A DNA stretch of 64,000 nucleotides from Methanobrevibacter sp. GTDB taxonomy: Archaea > Methanobacteriota > Methanobacteria > Methanobacteriales > Methanobacteriaceae. The notes under the pieces are model-generated. The model was given only the letters and a program-made list of their open reading frames with translations, was not told where the DNA came from and did not search any database. The stretch covers positions 62,001 to 126,000 of the forward strand of contig NZ_JAFQSO010000001.1 of assembly GCF_017409525.1 (NCBI RefSeq). The letters are read 5' to 3'. Below are positions 55,506-64,000 of the stretch, in pieces; the stretch's first letter is position 1, and every line of letters starts with the position of its first letter. The position numbers and the translations under genes are program-made.

Positions 55506-55682
55506 TTTAATTACCTCGAAAATTTTATTTGAACATTAATATTTTTGTAATGTCTTTTTATTTATAGATTTATATTATTATTAAAATTAATTAGAAATGC
55601 ATTTGTGTCATGTGGAAATTGTTTTTTACACAGATTTCAATAAAAATAGTCTGTTATTTTTTATTATTGTTAAAATTAAAAA

Positions 55683-55715
55683 AATAGTATTAAAAGCAGT
55701 AAAAGGTACTGCTTT
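55683..55715 (-). terminator. Intrinsic-like terminator of the Lrp-type gene
   Basis: AAAGCAGTA (55693-55701) pairs perfectly with TACTGCTTT (55707-55715) around AAAGG, 9 bases after the stop codon. On the minus strand a short spacer and a seven-base T run (55678-55684) follow. Confidence 0.65.
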
Positions 55716-55724
55716 AGTTTAGAT

Positions 55725-56201
55725 TTATAAGATGTTTGAAGAACCCATGTCTTCTTTAATAACATCTAACACTGTTTGGGTGTAAGTTCTTTCTATAATT
55801 GGGTCTTTTAATAATTCTTTAATAAATGAATTTAATTCATTTGTGTTTCTGAATTTAGCTATCAAGAATGCATCATATTCTCCAGTAACATCATAGATTC
55901 CTACAACATTCTTGTTGAAAAATGTTTTTTCTTCCCAATTTTTGAGTTTTCCACCTTTTACTCTAACTCCGATGATTGTTGTTAAAACAAATCCTAATTT
56001 TTCATGATCGATTACTGGTGAAAACTTTTTAATTACTCCTGACTTGACCATCTTGTCAATACGGTTATGGACAGTTCCAACAGACACATCTAAACTACGT
56101 GATATTTGCCTGTAAGATGTTCTTACATCTTCATTGATTATTTTTAGAATGTTAATGTCTGTATCATCAAGTTTTATAACATTGTCTTTAGTTTTTACCA
56201 T
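55725..56201 (-). CDS. Lrp/AsnC family transcription regulator
   Basis: The 158-residue protein has an N-terminal winged helix-turn-helix (SYRQISRSLDVSVGTVHNRI near residue 31) and a C-terminal RAM/ACT-like ligand domain (GVRVKGGKLKNWEEK, VTGEYDAFLIAKF). Such proteins form octamers and respond to amino acids. It is not co-directional with an obvious target; the nearest genes are mptA and trm1. The upstream DNA (56220-56245) has repeated AGTTA words and an AGTTAACT palindrome that could be an autoregulatory site. Confidence 0.9.
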   Translation of the reverse strand: MVKTKDNVIKLDDTDINILKIINEDVRTSYRQISRSLDVSVGTVHNRIDKMVKSGVIKKFSPVIDHEKLGFVLTTIIGVRVKGGKLKNWEEKTFFNKNVVGIYDVTGEYDAFLIAKFRNTNELNSFIKELLKDPIIERTYTQTVLDVIKEDMGSSNIL

Positions 56202-56439
56202 ATTTTATCTCCCTAAATCAATATAGTTAACTTATGTAACTAACTTATAATACTAATGTACTGTTTATAATATTTAAAAGTTTTTATAAATTACTATATT
56301 TTTTTAGGTTTTTATTGTAAAATATCTATATAGTAATTTTTTCTTTACAAGTTTTTCTATAAATTATCATTTTATTCAGTTTATTTGCAATATTTGGAGA
56401 TTTCTTTTAGTAAGGTGGTGGTTTGAATAAAATAAGAAT

Positions 56440-57612
56440 TTATATATTTTCGGTTTCACATAATTTTAGGATTATATTTTCAATATCCTTGATTGTTGCA
56501 TCAGTTTTTATTCCAAGTGGATTATAATGGGTTTTAATAGCTATAAATCCCTCTTTTCTCAGTTCTTCAAAAATCAAGTCTAATTTTGGCGCGCTGGCCT
56601 TCAATGATTTGCATATCTTATGGACATCATAAAATGTTGCAGGGGCTTTTGCTTCCTTTAAGCAACTGTTTAGGAGTTTTAAAGCCTGTTTTTCACGGTT
56701 TATTTTTTTATTTTCAGTCTCGTCAATCATCTTTTGAATAAACTCTTCGTTTTGGATGTCTCCTAACCATAATGGCCCTGCATGGATTAGCTTTTCACCA
56801 CAAACCGGACAGACATATTCAATTGGCCCAGCCAGGCCCATGCTTGTCTGTCTGTGAAGACAATTTTTGCAATGGCTGATGTAGCCGATATTTTTCAAGG
56901 ATTCATCTGTTCTTTTTGAACCTTTTTTAACGTAAAGATATAATCTCATATAATGTTCAGTGCTGTGGGACATTTTCACTTCAATGCATTTGGCATACTT
57001 TGAAAGTGTCAGCGCAACGAAACCCGACAATATTCTTATGCCGGTTTCATGACAATATTCGCTTTTATACGGTTTTGCATTGTATTTGCGAATGCAAGGT
57101 TCCTTGTAGGTTCCACATAATGCGGAAGTGTCTGTGGCGGTCACGCATAATAGCGAATTTCTTCGAGAGCAATATCCTGCTGAATCAAGAAACGGTGAAG
57201 GTGTTCCGAACGGATCAATATCTATAACATCGAATTCCCCTCGTTTCATCCTTAAAAACATGCTTGCGTCATGTTGGAAAACCTCGATGTCGTCTAGGTT
57301 ATTCAATTCAATGTTGTGTCTTTCGTAATGGTTGGCGATTTCACTTATGTCGTTGATGCATACGTTTCTAACGCCATCAATTTCATTTTTATAGCGCACG
57401 CCACGTATTCCGCTTCCCCCAAACAAGTCGCATATGTTTATTTCTCTCTGCTCTTGTTTTTGAAATACCTGGATTGCAAGTATTGACAAATCTCTGTTCA
57501 ATTCCATATTTGGGTTATAGAATACCGGTGCATCAGACGAAATTTTATCAAATTCTGGAAATTCTATTTTTGTCAATCCCTCTTCAATACTTTTGATTTT
57601 ATATTCATCCAT
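56440..57612 (-). CDS. trm1: tRNA (guanine-26-N2)-dimethyltransferase Trm1
   Basis: The protein (390 residues) has the Trm1 features PVFYNPNMELNRDLSI near residue 27, the SAM site ICDLFGGSGIRGVRYKNEI near residue 60, VIDIDPFGTPSPFLDSA near residue 122 and a zinc motif CKNCLHR...CPVCGEK near residue 250. It dimethylates G26 of tRNA. GTG 57621 is in frame, but ATG 57612 fits AGAGTGA better. It is divergent from the DegT gene, with an inverted repeat in between. Confidence 0.93.
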   Translation of the reverse strand: MDEYKIKSIEEGLTKIEFPEFDKISSDAPVFYNPNMELNRDLSILAIQVFQKQEQREINICDLFGGSGIRGVRYKNEIDGVRNVCINDISEIANHYERHNIELNNLDDIEVFQHDASMFLRMKRGEFDVIDIDPFGTPSPFLDSAGYCSRRNSLLCVTATDTSALCGTYKEPCIRKYNAKPYKSEYCHETGIRILSGFVALTLSKYAKCIEVKMSHSTEHYMRLYLYVKKGSKRTDESLKNIGYISHCKNCLHRQTSMGLAGPIEYVCPVCGEKLIHAGPLWLGDIQNEEFIQKMIDETENKKINREKQALKLLNSCLKEAKAPATFYDVHKICKSLKASAPKLDLIFEELRKEGFIAIKTHYNPLGIKTDATIKDIENIILKLCETENI

Positions 57613-57661
57613 TCGTTTCACTCTTGATTGTTTTGATTAATTATGTAATGTTTTAAATATT

Positions 57662-57700
57662 ATTAGATTTAAATATTAGTATAGTTAATTTAAATCTAAT
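57662..57700 (+). promoter_or_regulatory. 13-bp perfect inverted repeat before the DegT gene
   Basis: ATTAGATTTAAAT (57662-57674) is repeated inverted as ATTTAAATCTAAT (57688-57700), with a 13-base spacer. It lies directly before the Shine-Dalgarno of the DegT gene and within the 99-base gap to divergent trm1. It could be an operator for a dimeric repressor or a leader hairpin. Confidence 0.45.
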
Positions 57701-57711
57701 TGGTGATGAAT

Positions 57712-58818
57712 GTGTCAAATATTAAAGTTCCTATTGCAAAACCAATAATCGGGGAAGAAGAAATAGAAAATGTTGTTGAAGTCCTAAAATCAGGCATGAT
57801 TGCTCAAGGTCCTAAAGTCGAGGAATTTGAAGAAAATTTTGCCGAGTGGGTTGGGGCTGAGTATGGTATAGCCGTTAATTCTGGAACTGCTGCATTGCAT
57901 GTGGCTTTACTATCCTGCGATATTGGCCAAGGCGATGAAGTAATAACCTCTCCATTCACATTTATTGCAAGCGGGAATTCAATTTTGTACACTGGCGCCA
58001 GACCAGTATTCGCCGACATAGATTTAAAAACTTATACAATTGACCCAAATTCAATAGAAGATTTGATTACTGAAAATACCAAGGCAATCTTGCCGGTGCA
58101 ATTATATGGCCAGTCAGCAGATATGGACAAAATCAATGAAATTGCCGAAAAATATGGATTGGCAGTCATTGAAGATGCTGCTCAGGCACATGGTGCAACA
58201 TGCAAAGGCAAACCTGTTGGAAGCATGGGGGATATGGCTTGCTTTAGTTTCTATCCCACTAAAAACATGACCACCTCTGAAGGAGGAATCATAACAACCA
58301 ATGATGAGGATTTGGCCGATAATGCTAAAATGTTTAGGGCACATGGAGCTAGCATAAGATATCACCACAGTGAAATAGGATACAATTTCAGGATGACTGA
58401 CATTTCAGCGGCAATAGGTCTTGCACAATTGGACAAGATTGATGAATTCAATGACAAGCGTATTGCAAATGCCGCATACCTAAATGAAGGATTAAAGGAT
58501 GTCGATGGCGTAATTACTCCTTATTGTGCTGAAGGTTCAAAACATGTGTATCACCAGTATACAATCAGGGTTGAAAAAGGAGATAGGGATGATTGGGTAG
58601 ACATAATCAATGAATGCGGTGTTGGAACAGGTATCCATTATCCGATTCCATTGTACAATCAGCCTGTTTATAGAAAATTAGGAATTGAAGGAGATTGTCC
58701 AAAAGCCGAACTTGCTGCAGACAATGTGATTTCCCTTCCGGTTCATCCTTCTTTGACAAAAGAAGATTTAGATTTAGTAATCGAAGCTGTTAAAAAAGCT
58801 TCCAATGAGTTAGATTAA
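57712..58818 (+). CDS. DegT/DnrJ/EryC1/StrS family sugar aminotransferase
   Basis: The product (368 residues) is a PLP enzyme of the sugar aminotransferase family. [13 protein letters not shown] near residue 55, [21 protein letters not shown] near residue 152 and the Schiff-base lysine in [13 protein letters not shown] near residue 182 are present; a C-terminal [12 protein letters not shown] binds the sugar nucleotide. It makes an amino sugar nucleotide, likely for surface glycans; the substrate is unknown. The frame also contains TTG 57700 and ATG 57706, but TTGGTGATGA at 57700-57709 looks like the Shine-Dalgarno of GTG 57712. Confidence 0.9.
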   Translation: MSNIKVPIAKPIIGEEEIENVVEVLKSGMIAQGPKVEEFEENFAEWVGAEYGIAVNSGTAALHVALLSCDIGQGDEVITSPFTFIASGNSILYTGARPVFADIDLKTYTIDPNSIEDLITENTKAILPVQLYGQSADMDKINEIAEKYGLAVIEDAAQAHGATCKGKPVGSMGDMACFSFYPTKNMTTSEGGIITTNDEDLADNAKMFRAHGASIRYHHSEIGYNFRMTDISAAIGLAQLDKIDEFNDKRIANAAYLNEGLKDVDGVITPYCAEGSKHVYHQYTIRVEKGDRDDWVDIINECGVGTGIHYPIPLYNQPVYRKLGIEGDCPKAELAADNVISLPVHPSLTKEDLDLVIEAVKKASNELD

Positions 58819-58835
58819 ATTCTAACTATCTTTTT

Positions 58836-59141
58836 TTATTTCAGCATTTCGTTGACAGTGTCAACTTTAGCGTCCAGGGTTCTATTTTTTAAATCTCTTC
58901 TGTCATCTACTTTTATAACTGTATATACTCTTCCGATTCCCAACTCAAAAATGGCTTCTTGAGCGTTAGCTATTGCAGAGTATAGTTCCTCTAGATTTTC
59001 AGCTTCAATTTGAGTTCCCATTCCGGTCAATTGATAGTTAAGCCCTGAATCCTTAATTGATTGGACTGCAGCCGTTACATAATCTTTACATTCTGTAGTT
59101 TCGGTTCCGACAGGCAATATTGCAAAATCACACGTAATCAT
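58836..59141 (-). CDS. MTH1187/YkoF family thiamine-binding protein
   Basis: The 101-residue protein starts MITCDFAILPVG and shows the family pattern LTGMGTQIEAENLEELYSAI and GIGRVYTVIKVDDR. MTH1187 proteins are small ferredoxin-fold oligomers; members of the wider YkoF group bind thiamine or hydroxymethylpyrimidine. GTG 59150 is in frame, but TGGTGAT just upstream of ATG 59141 supports the shorter form. It is convergent with DegT. Confidence 0.9.
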   Translation of the reverse strand: MITCDFAILPVGTETTECKDYVTAAVQSIKDSGLNYQLTGMGTQIEAENLEELYSAIANAQEAIFELGIGRVYTVIKVDDRRDLKNRTLDAKVDTVNEMLK

Positions 59142-59192
59142 TTTTATCACCAGTAAAATTATTTATTTAACTTTGTATAAATCAATTTAGTA

Positions 59193-60059
59193 ATGGTTAA
59201 ATTAAACAAAGAAGAATTCAATGAGCACATTTTCACAAGGATTAACAACTTGATTTCCGATTATGAATTAATCAAGGAAGATGAATTGATTGCTGTTGCA
59301 CTTTCTGGAGGAAAGGATAGTGTATTGACTTTACATGCATTGAAAAATTACCAAAACTTCCTGGATTTTGATTTGGTGGCAATCAGCGTTGATGAAGGCA
59401 TTGAAGGGTATAGACAACATGGAATTGATTCGGCCGTTAACAATGCTAAAGAGTTGGGTGTTGAGCTTGTCCAAAAGTCATTTAAAGGTGAAGAGGGCTT
59501 TGCTTTGGATGACATTTATCAGGACTTTAAAAGTGCATGCATCCCCTGTGGGGTCTTTAGAAGGAATATCCTAAATAAAACAGCTTATGAGTTGGGTGCA
59601 GTCAAGATAGCTACTGGCCATAATCTGGATGATGAGATTCAATCCTTTTTAATGAGTTTTGCACGGGGAGACACGGTTAAATTCTCTAAGTTCGGCCCTG
59701 AACTTGATGTGATTCACCCAAAATTGGTTCCAAGGATTAAACCTTTATGGAACACTCCTGAAAAGGAAGTTGGCATGTGGGCAGTATTGAATGATATTGA
59801 TATTCATCTTGATGAGTGTCCTTATTCTCATTTGTCTTTGAGGGCTAAAATTAAAGAGTTTTTGAATGTTAATGAAGATAAGTATCCTGGAATTAAAAGT
59901 AATGTGATGGAATCTTTTCAAAAGATATTGACATTTGAAAATGATATCTCAACAAGCCTCAATGAATGTGAAGTTTGCGGTGAGCCGACTTCATCTGATG
60001 TTTGCAAGGCTTGTGAGTTAAAGGATTTAATTTCTCAAAATTGCGAAGGCCATATATAA
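59193..60059 (+). CDS. TtuA/Ncs6-like tRNA 2-thiolation protein lacking the N-terminal zinc finger
   Basis: The 288-residue protein has the PP-loop ALSGGKDSVLTLH near residue 35, a CIPCGVFRR motif near residue 115 whose cysteines hold the iron-sulfur cluster or zinc, ATGHNLDDEIQSFLM near residue 140 and a C-terminal zinc finger CEVCGEPTSSDVCKAC. Family members (TIGR00269) adenylate and thiolate a tRNA uridine. The usual N-terminal CxxC zinc finger is absent: a TAA at 59178 closes the frame just upstream. No Shine-Dalgarno is visible, so the transcript may be leaderless. The 3' end overlaps the antiporter gene by 33 bases. Confidence 0.85.
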   Translation: MVKLNKEEFNEHIFTRINNLISDYELIKEDELIAVALSGGKDSVLTLHALKNYQNFLDFDLVAISVDEGIEGYRQHGIDSAVNNAKELGVELVQKSFKGEEGFALDDIYQDFKSACIPCGVFRRNILNKTAYELGAVKIATGHNLDDEIQSFLMSFARGDTVKFSKFGPELDVIHPKLVPRIKPLWNTPEKEVGMWAVLNDIDIHLDECPYSHLSLRAKIKEFLNVNEDKYPGIKSNVMESFQKILTFENDISTSLNECEVCGEPTSSDVCKACELKDLISQNCEGHI

Positions 60060-60971
60060 TATGAAAAATGCAACAAGTATTGCTCCTTCTCTTTTATCGA
60101 ATTTTGATTGTGTTTTACCAAATATGAAACATAATATTGTAACAAATACCATGAATATGACATCTATTAGCATGCTTGAGTCTAAAGGTATTGCACTTAT
60201 GGCGCTGCTCGCACCCAATACGAATAATATGTTGAAGATATTTGATCCAATTACATTTCCTATAACTAGCTGATTTTCCCCTTTCTTTAAAGCGGTAAGT
60301 GATGTTACAAGTTCGGGCAAAGAGGTACCAACTGCCACAATGGTTAAACCTACCAATGTTTCACTCATTCCGAAGGCGATTGCTATATTTGAAGCGCTAT
60401 CAACAACCAAATCTCCTCCAAGCACGATTCCAACAATCCCAACTATTATGAATATGATGCTTTTTGGAAGACTATATTTCGGTTTTTCCACTTCGCTGGA
60501 TTTTTTTGATTTGCGTGAATTGATTACTAAATAGGCGATATATGCAATCATTATTATGAGCAAGATTATCCCTTCGATTGAGGAAATGTCCCAACCGATA
60601 ATGATAAATGCTGCAAATAGAATTGTGATACCAACGAGGAATGGCAAATCTTTATTTAAAACCTCTTTTTCCATCAGTAATTCGCCAAGCAATGCTGAAA
60701 GACCGATTACCATTAGTATGTTAAACAGATTACTTCCAATTACGTTACTTACCGCCATGGCATTGCTGCCTGTCAATGAGGATGTAATTGAAACGGCCGC
60801 TTCAGGAGCACTTGTCCCTAAAGCAACAATAGTCAAACCAACAATGATTGTAGGTATTTTCAAAAGTGAAGCAATGCTACTTGCTCCATCTACAAAGAAA
60901 TCTGAACCTTTAATTAAAAATAAGAATCCTACAAGCAATAAAACAACTTGAATAATTATCGATGCATCCAT
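60027..60971 (-). CDS. CaCA family Na+/Ca2+ (K+) exchanger-like protein
   Basis: The 314-residue protein has ten membrane helices with the two alpha repeats of the family: GLTIVALGTSAPEAAVSITS near residue 45 with SNVIGSNLFN, and GLTIVAVGTSLPELVTSLTA near residue 210 with GNVIGSNIFN. The GTSxPE glutamates bind calcium. It exchanges Ca2+ against Na+ or H+. It shares one base with the upstream CNNM/CorC gene; the two look like one ion-transport unit. Confidence 0.92.
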   Translation of the reverse strand: MDASIIIQVVLLLVGFLFLIKGSDFFVDGASSIASLLKIPTIIVGLTIVALGTSAPEAAVSITSSLTGSNAMAVSNVIGSNLFNILMVIGLSALLGELLMEKEVLNKDLPFLVGITILFAAFIIIGWDISSIEGIILLIIMIAYIAYLVINSRKSKKSSEVEKPKYSLPKSIIFIIVGIVGIVLGGDLVVDSASNIAIAFGMSETLVGLTIVAVGTSLPELVTSLTALKKGENQLVIGNVIGSNIFNILFVLGASSAISAIPLDSSMLIDVIFMVFVTILCFIFGKTQSKFDKREGAILVAFFILYMAFAILRN

Positions 60972-62299
60972 TATTCTACCTCTTCATCCTCTTCAGGGCC
61001 CAAATCAGTAACGATTACTTTATCTATTTGGTGCCCGTCCATGTCTATAATTTCAAAAATAAATCTACCGCATTCATATTTGTCCTCTTCATCGGGGATA
61101 GTTCCGCTTATGCTGAGGATAAGTCCTGCCAAGGTAGTATAATTGTCTTCTTCCTCATCAGGCAATGAATCCTTAAAGTCGAATAGTTCCTTAAATCTGT
61201 CAATAGGGTATCTTCCATCTATTAACCATGTTCCGTCATCTCTTTGAACCGCTTTAGGTTCGTCATCCTCGTCAATTCCCGGAATGTCTCCCACGATGCC
61301 CTCAAGCAAATCATTTAAAGTGATTAGACCTTCCACACTTCCGAATTCATCGACTACGAGGGACATGTGAACATATTCCTGATTTTCTTTAAATTCCTTA
61401 AGCAATTCTAACGTTTCGAGATGTTCGGAGACTACCAATGGCTCTTTTACAATTTTTTGAACATCAAATTTCTCTCCTGTGAACATCATTGAGAGAATAT
61501 CCTTTGCTTGAACTACTCCAATGAAGTCATCAAGTTCTCCGGATGCGATAGGAAAGATTGATCTGCGGCTTTCAATGATTTTTACCTTATTGATTTCCCT
61601 GTCGTCTTCCAAATCAATCCAGATAATCTCGTTTCTTGGGGTCATGATACTTTCGACTTTTTGGTCGTCAAGCTTGAAAACCCTTTTGATGATGTCTTCC
61701 TCTTCTTTTTCGATGGTTCCGTCTTCCCTACCTTCCTGAATCATTAGTTCTATTTCCTCTTCTGTAACCAAATCATTGTTCTTATTTTCTATTCTCATTA
61801 ACCATAACAGAAAACTGCTGGATTTAGCTAAAACGAAACTGACAGGTTTTGAAATTTTTGATAGAATCACCATGCTTTTTGCAACTTTCAAGGCAACTCT
61901 TTCAGGGTCATTTAAAGCGATAACTTTTGGAACAATTTCCCCAATGACCAATGTAAGGTAGGTAGTGACGATTACAACAATAGCTACACTGATAGGTTCG
62001 CTGTAAGGAATAAATGAAATGTATTTTGAAAGGGGTTCTGCCAATGTTACTCCACCAAAGGCCCCAGTCAAAACGCCGATTAGTGAAATTCCGATTTGCA
62101 CGGTTGATAAAAATTCGTTAGGGTCTTCCAATAAGTCAAAAACAATTTGGGCGTTTTTATTCCCTTCTTCTAAGTATTTTTGCATTTTCGCTTTTCTGAT
62201 GGATACAACGGCCAGTTCAGCCATTGATAGGTATCCAGTAAGGATTATTAAAATTAATATTATAATTATCTCGAGTGTCGTTCCAATCATTTCTAACAA
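60971..62299 (-). CDS. CNNM/HlyC-CorC family membrane protein
   Basis: The 442-residue protein has an N-terminal DUF21 domain with four hydrophobic segments (GYLSMAELAVVSIRKAKM near residue 22, GISLIGVLTGAFGG), two CBS domains (SIMTPRNEIIWIDLEDDR near residue 215 and the VHMSLVVDEFGSVEGLITLND region) and a C-terminal CorC/HlyC domain (LIDGRYPIDRFKELF). CNNM/CorC proteins take part in Mg2+ or Co2+ efflux. The stop overlaps the start of the downstream exchanger gene by one base. Confidence 0.92.
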   Translation of the reverse strand: MLEMIGTTLEIIIILILIILTGYLSMAELAVVSIRKAKMQKYLEEGNKNAQIVFDLLEDPNEFLSTVQIGISLIGVLTGAFGGVTLAEPLSKYISFIPYSEPISVAIVVIVTTYLTLVIGEIVPKVIALNDPERVALKVAKSMVILSKISKPVSFVLAKSSSFLLWLMRIENKNNDLVTEEEIELMIQEGREDGTIEKEEEDIIKRVFKLDDQKVESIMTPRNEIIWIDLEDDREINKVKIIESRRSIFPIASGELDDFIGVVQAKDILSMMFTGEKFDVQKIVKEPLVVSEHLETLELLKEFKENQEYVHMSLVVDEFGSVEGLITLNDLLEGIVGDIPGIDEDDEPKAVQRDDGTWLIDGRYPIDRFKELFDFKDSLPDEEEDNYTTLAGLILSISGTIPDEEDKYECGRFIFEIIDMDGHQIDKVIVTDLGPEEDEEVE

Positions 62300-62310
62300 A
62301 CCATTAAAAA

Positions 62311-62523
62311 TTATAAATCACTGGCTAGTTGAAAGTCAGTATTTCCATATATCGCATCCTGCATTTGCTGGACCGCAAGGGACGCTTCTTCTCTTGTGGC
62401 TACCTTTTTAAATATTCTCCTTTGTTTGACCTTTAGTGTTTTCCCGCAAACGCATTTTCGAGTTGCCACTCCTTTTTTTGCATATAATACACGACCGCAG
62501 TCGCAACGAAATATGAGATACAT
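62311..62523 (-). CDS. DUF1922 zinc-ribbon protein
   Basis: The 70-residue protein has CDCGRVLYAKKG at residues 7-18 and CVCGKTLKVK at residues 24-33, two CxC(G) knuckles of a rubredoxin-like zinc ribbon. The remaining helix, EEASLAVQQMQDAIYG, is typical of DUF1922 (MTH1184 type). The function is unknown; zinc ribbons of this size often bind nucleic acid or a protein partner. It lies 11 bases upstream of the CNNM gene and may be co-transcribed. Confidence 0.88.
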   Translation of the reverse strand: MYLIFRCDCGRVLYAKKGVATRKCVCGKTLKVKQRRIFKKVATREEASLAVQQMQDAIYGNTDFQLASDL

Positions 62524-62587
62524 GATAGTTTTTCCAATAAAATTTATAGTAATTATTATTTAATCAATATATTATATAAAATTATCA

Positions 62588-63757
62588 TTACATGCCAAAT
62601 ATTTTCATGAATAATGGTATGAAAACTTTGGATGGCAGAATAACTAATGTTGCAATGCTAACTCCCAGGTTAGTTCCGATTACAACCAATAATATTCTAA
62701 AGATATTGTTGTTCCACAAATCCCTGAAACTTTTGACTTTTGCTAGATTTCGAATATCTCTTTGCCTGACCTTTCTGTATTTTGCTTCAGTTAAACCTGA
62801 AAACCATCCTGCAGCAAGTAGGGGGTGTATGATTGTCAATGGTGCCACCAATCCTCCGACTATTGCGGATTGTATTTTTGATCCGGAAAGGATAGATCCG
62901 ACAAAGCCCATTATCATGCTTATAACAATAAAATCATAGATGTTCCAGGTTATGTTTATCCCATTAAAATATGCCAGAAAAAATATCACAACAAATAAGA
63001 TTGGAATTAGGGCCAAAAATATTTTAAGCCATGGAATTCCTTTTTTTTCATCGATTTTTTCCAAATCTCTAAATGGAGGCAGTGTTTCGGGATTGTCCAG
63101 GTATTTTTCAATACCTGGCTTGTGGCCAGCTCCGACTACTGCAATCACATGGTCTTGAGGTATTTGAAGTATTCTTCCCGCAAGATACGCGTCCCTTTCA
63201 TGAACAAGGACTTCATAAACGCTTGGAGCTTCATCCTTAAACATTTCCATCAAATCATCAAGATTGTCTGGATTTTTCAGCTCTTCAATGTCAACCTCTT
63301 CGTCATCTCCAAATCCTAAAACGGAAGCTAAAAGTCCAAACATGAACTTGGCTTTCTCAAAAAATCCCATTTTATTCAAGGCTCTTTGCAATGTTGTGCT
63401 TATGTCCCTATCAATAAGGGCAATTGGGATTTCCAAGTCTTCAGCAGCTTCAATAGCCCCAATCATTTCAGAACCCGGTTTGACGTCAACGTCCGCTCCA
63501 ATCTTAGACTGGAAATATCCAAGAAGTGTTGTGGTTAAAAATAATCCTACTTTGTTGTCTTTAATGATTTGGGTGACAGATATTGTATCATCTTCTTCAA
63601 TCCCCGCCATTTCCTTTTTTAAACGAGTATATCTGCCTCTATCCAGTTCAATAGCCACTACTTCGGGATGTTGTTCGTAAATAGCATCTTTTACTTCATC
63701 CACACTGTCTGCAGAGACATGAGCAGTACCTATTATTGTTAAGCATTCTCTTTTCAT
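62588..63757 (-). CDS. TraB/PrgY-like family membrane protein
   Basis: The 389-residue protein has a TraB/GumN domain in the first 235 residues: IIGTAHVSADSVDEV near residue 8, VVAIELDRGRY near residue 33, IALIDRDISTTLQRAL near residue 115 and VIAVVGAGHKPGIEKYL near residue 205. The GTAH and ELD residues are the presumed metal-binding peptidase-like site. Four or five membrane helices follow. In bacteria TraB proteins inactivate peptide pheromones; the archaeal function is unknown. Confidence 0.9.
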   Translation of the reverse strand: MKRECLTIIGTAHVSADSVDEVKDAIYEQHPEVVAIELDRGRYTRLKKEMAGIEEDDTISVTQIIKDNKVGLFLTTTLLGYFQSKIGADVDVKPGSEMIGAIEAAEDLEIPIALIDRDISTTLQRALNKMGFFEKAKFMFGLLASVLGFGDDEEVDIEELKNPDNLDDLMEMFKDEAPSVYEVLVHERDAYLAGRILQIPQDHVIAVVGAGHKPGIEKYLDNPETLPPFRDLEKIDEKKGIPWLKIFLALIPILFVVIFFLAYFNGINITWNIYDFIVISMIMGFVGSILSGSKIQSAIVGGLVAPLTIIHPLLAAGWFSGLTEAKYRKVRQRDIRNLAKVKSFRDLWNNNIFRILLVVIGTNLGVSIATLVILPSKVFIPLFMKIFGM

Positions 63758-63820
63758 TAAAATAACACTTCTTCATTAAATTTTATTATCTAATTATTAT
63801 TGGATTTTAAATATATAAAG

Positions 63821-64000
63821 TTAATCTTTGATTAATTTCAGTTCATTATTTTCATAGATTGCCACATTATCGCATATGTTTTTTTGACAACAGTATGCAA
63901 TGTCTTTTTTATATCCAAGTTTGGCCAGACGCATTCCTGTTCGTGAGTTATAGAATCCTGCCTTTAAGGAGTTATAGTCTCTGCTTGCAATGATTGCCGC
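63821..64000 (-). CDS. comB: 2-phosphosulfolactate phosphatase ComB, C-terminal end
   Basis: The frame runs off the right edge; 59 codons and the TAA (63821-63823) are inside. The visible part, RTGMRLAKLGYKKDIAYC followed by CQKN, matches the C-terminal RLxxLGxxxDixxC pattern of ComB. ComB dephosphorylates phosphosulfolactate in coenzyme M synthesis, and the pathway partner ComC is also in this window. The call rests on a short segment and on its expected place after the TraB gene. Confidence 0.65.
   Translation of the reverse strand, partial: AAIIASRDYNSLKAGFYNSRTGMRLAKLGYKKDIAYCCQKNICDNVAIYENNELKLIKD

Noticed and set aside
1-64000. tRNA, rRNA or other standard RNA genes
   Set aside because: Scanning for T-loop and anticodon-arm patterns gave nothing convincing; a tRNAscan or Infernal run would be needed to exclude them formally.

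Overview
The window comes from the chromosome of a methanogenic archaeon of the family Methanobacteriaceae, most likely a host-associated Methanobrevibacter. The evidence is: a complete energy-converting hydrogenase B (Ehb) operon, genes for coenzymes F420 (cofG), methanopterin (mptA) and M (comC, the end of comB), archaeosine genes, a family B DNA polymerase split just after motif C as in Methanobacteriales, very AT-rich DNA, and large Ig-like and beta-helix surface proteins. The order of the conserved genes (Ehb, queE, CBS proteins, pheA, coaBC, fibrillarin/Nop5, pyrD/pyrK, polB1, comC, purM, fttA, psmB, cofG, mptA, MTH1187-like, DUF1922, TraB, comB) follows, as I remember it, the MTH1251 to MTH1182 order of Methanothermobacter, so this is a conserved backbone with insertions.

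Layout. 1-6.1 kb: a DUF308-like membrane protein (partial), a UbiB-type kinase, a tandem TMEM175-like protein, a DUF457 membrane hydrolase, a GT2 glycosyltransferase and an ACR3-like transporter. 6.4-16.3 kb: seventeen tightly packed ehbA-Q genes, which use an ion gradient to reduce ferredoxin for biosynthesis. 16.3-21.6 kb: minus-strand genes for a stand-alone Cas4-like protein, an NSS transporter, an AIM24 protein, a nucleotidyltransferase and a membrane protein. 21.7-28.7 kb: DUF366-queD-queE, two four-CBS proteins, pheA, two exported or membrane proteins, and coaC/coaB as two reading frames. 28.7-37.8 kb: an accessory island with a giant beta-helix surface protein and a purine permease, marked by three decayed copies of one unidentified gene. 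37.8-44.8 kb: the C/D-box RNP pair flpA/nop5, a coiled-coil protein, pyrD/pyrK, an AI-2E transporter and polB1. 44.8-47.1 kb: a second Ig-like surface protein. 47.3-64 kb: coenzyme M, purine, transcription termination, proteasome, tRNA modification, F420/methanopterin and membrane genes, ending in a partial comB.

Points that stand out. Two genes, pheA and the giant surface protein, and possibly coaB, have no usable ATG/GTG/TTG start but an AUU codon correctly placed behind a Shine-Dalgarno sequence. The island between coaB and flpA carries three relics of the same lost gene. The giant surface protein has grown by two nested tandem duplications with periods of 744 and 588 bp. Many genes end in a strong hairpin next to a T-run, in the same window that encodes the termination factor FttA. 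No rRNA, tRNA, CRISPR array or intact insertion sequence was recognised.
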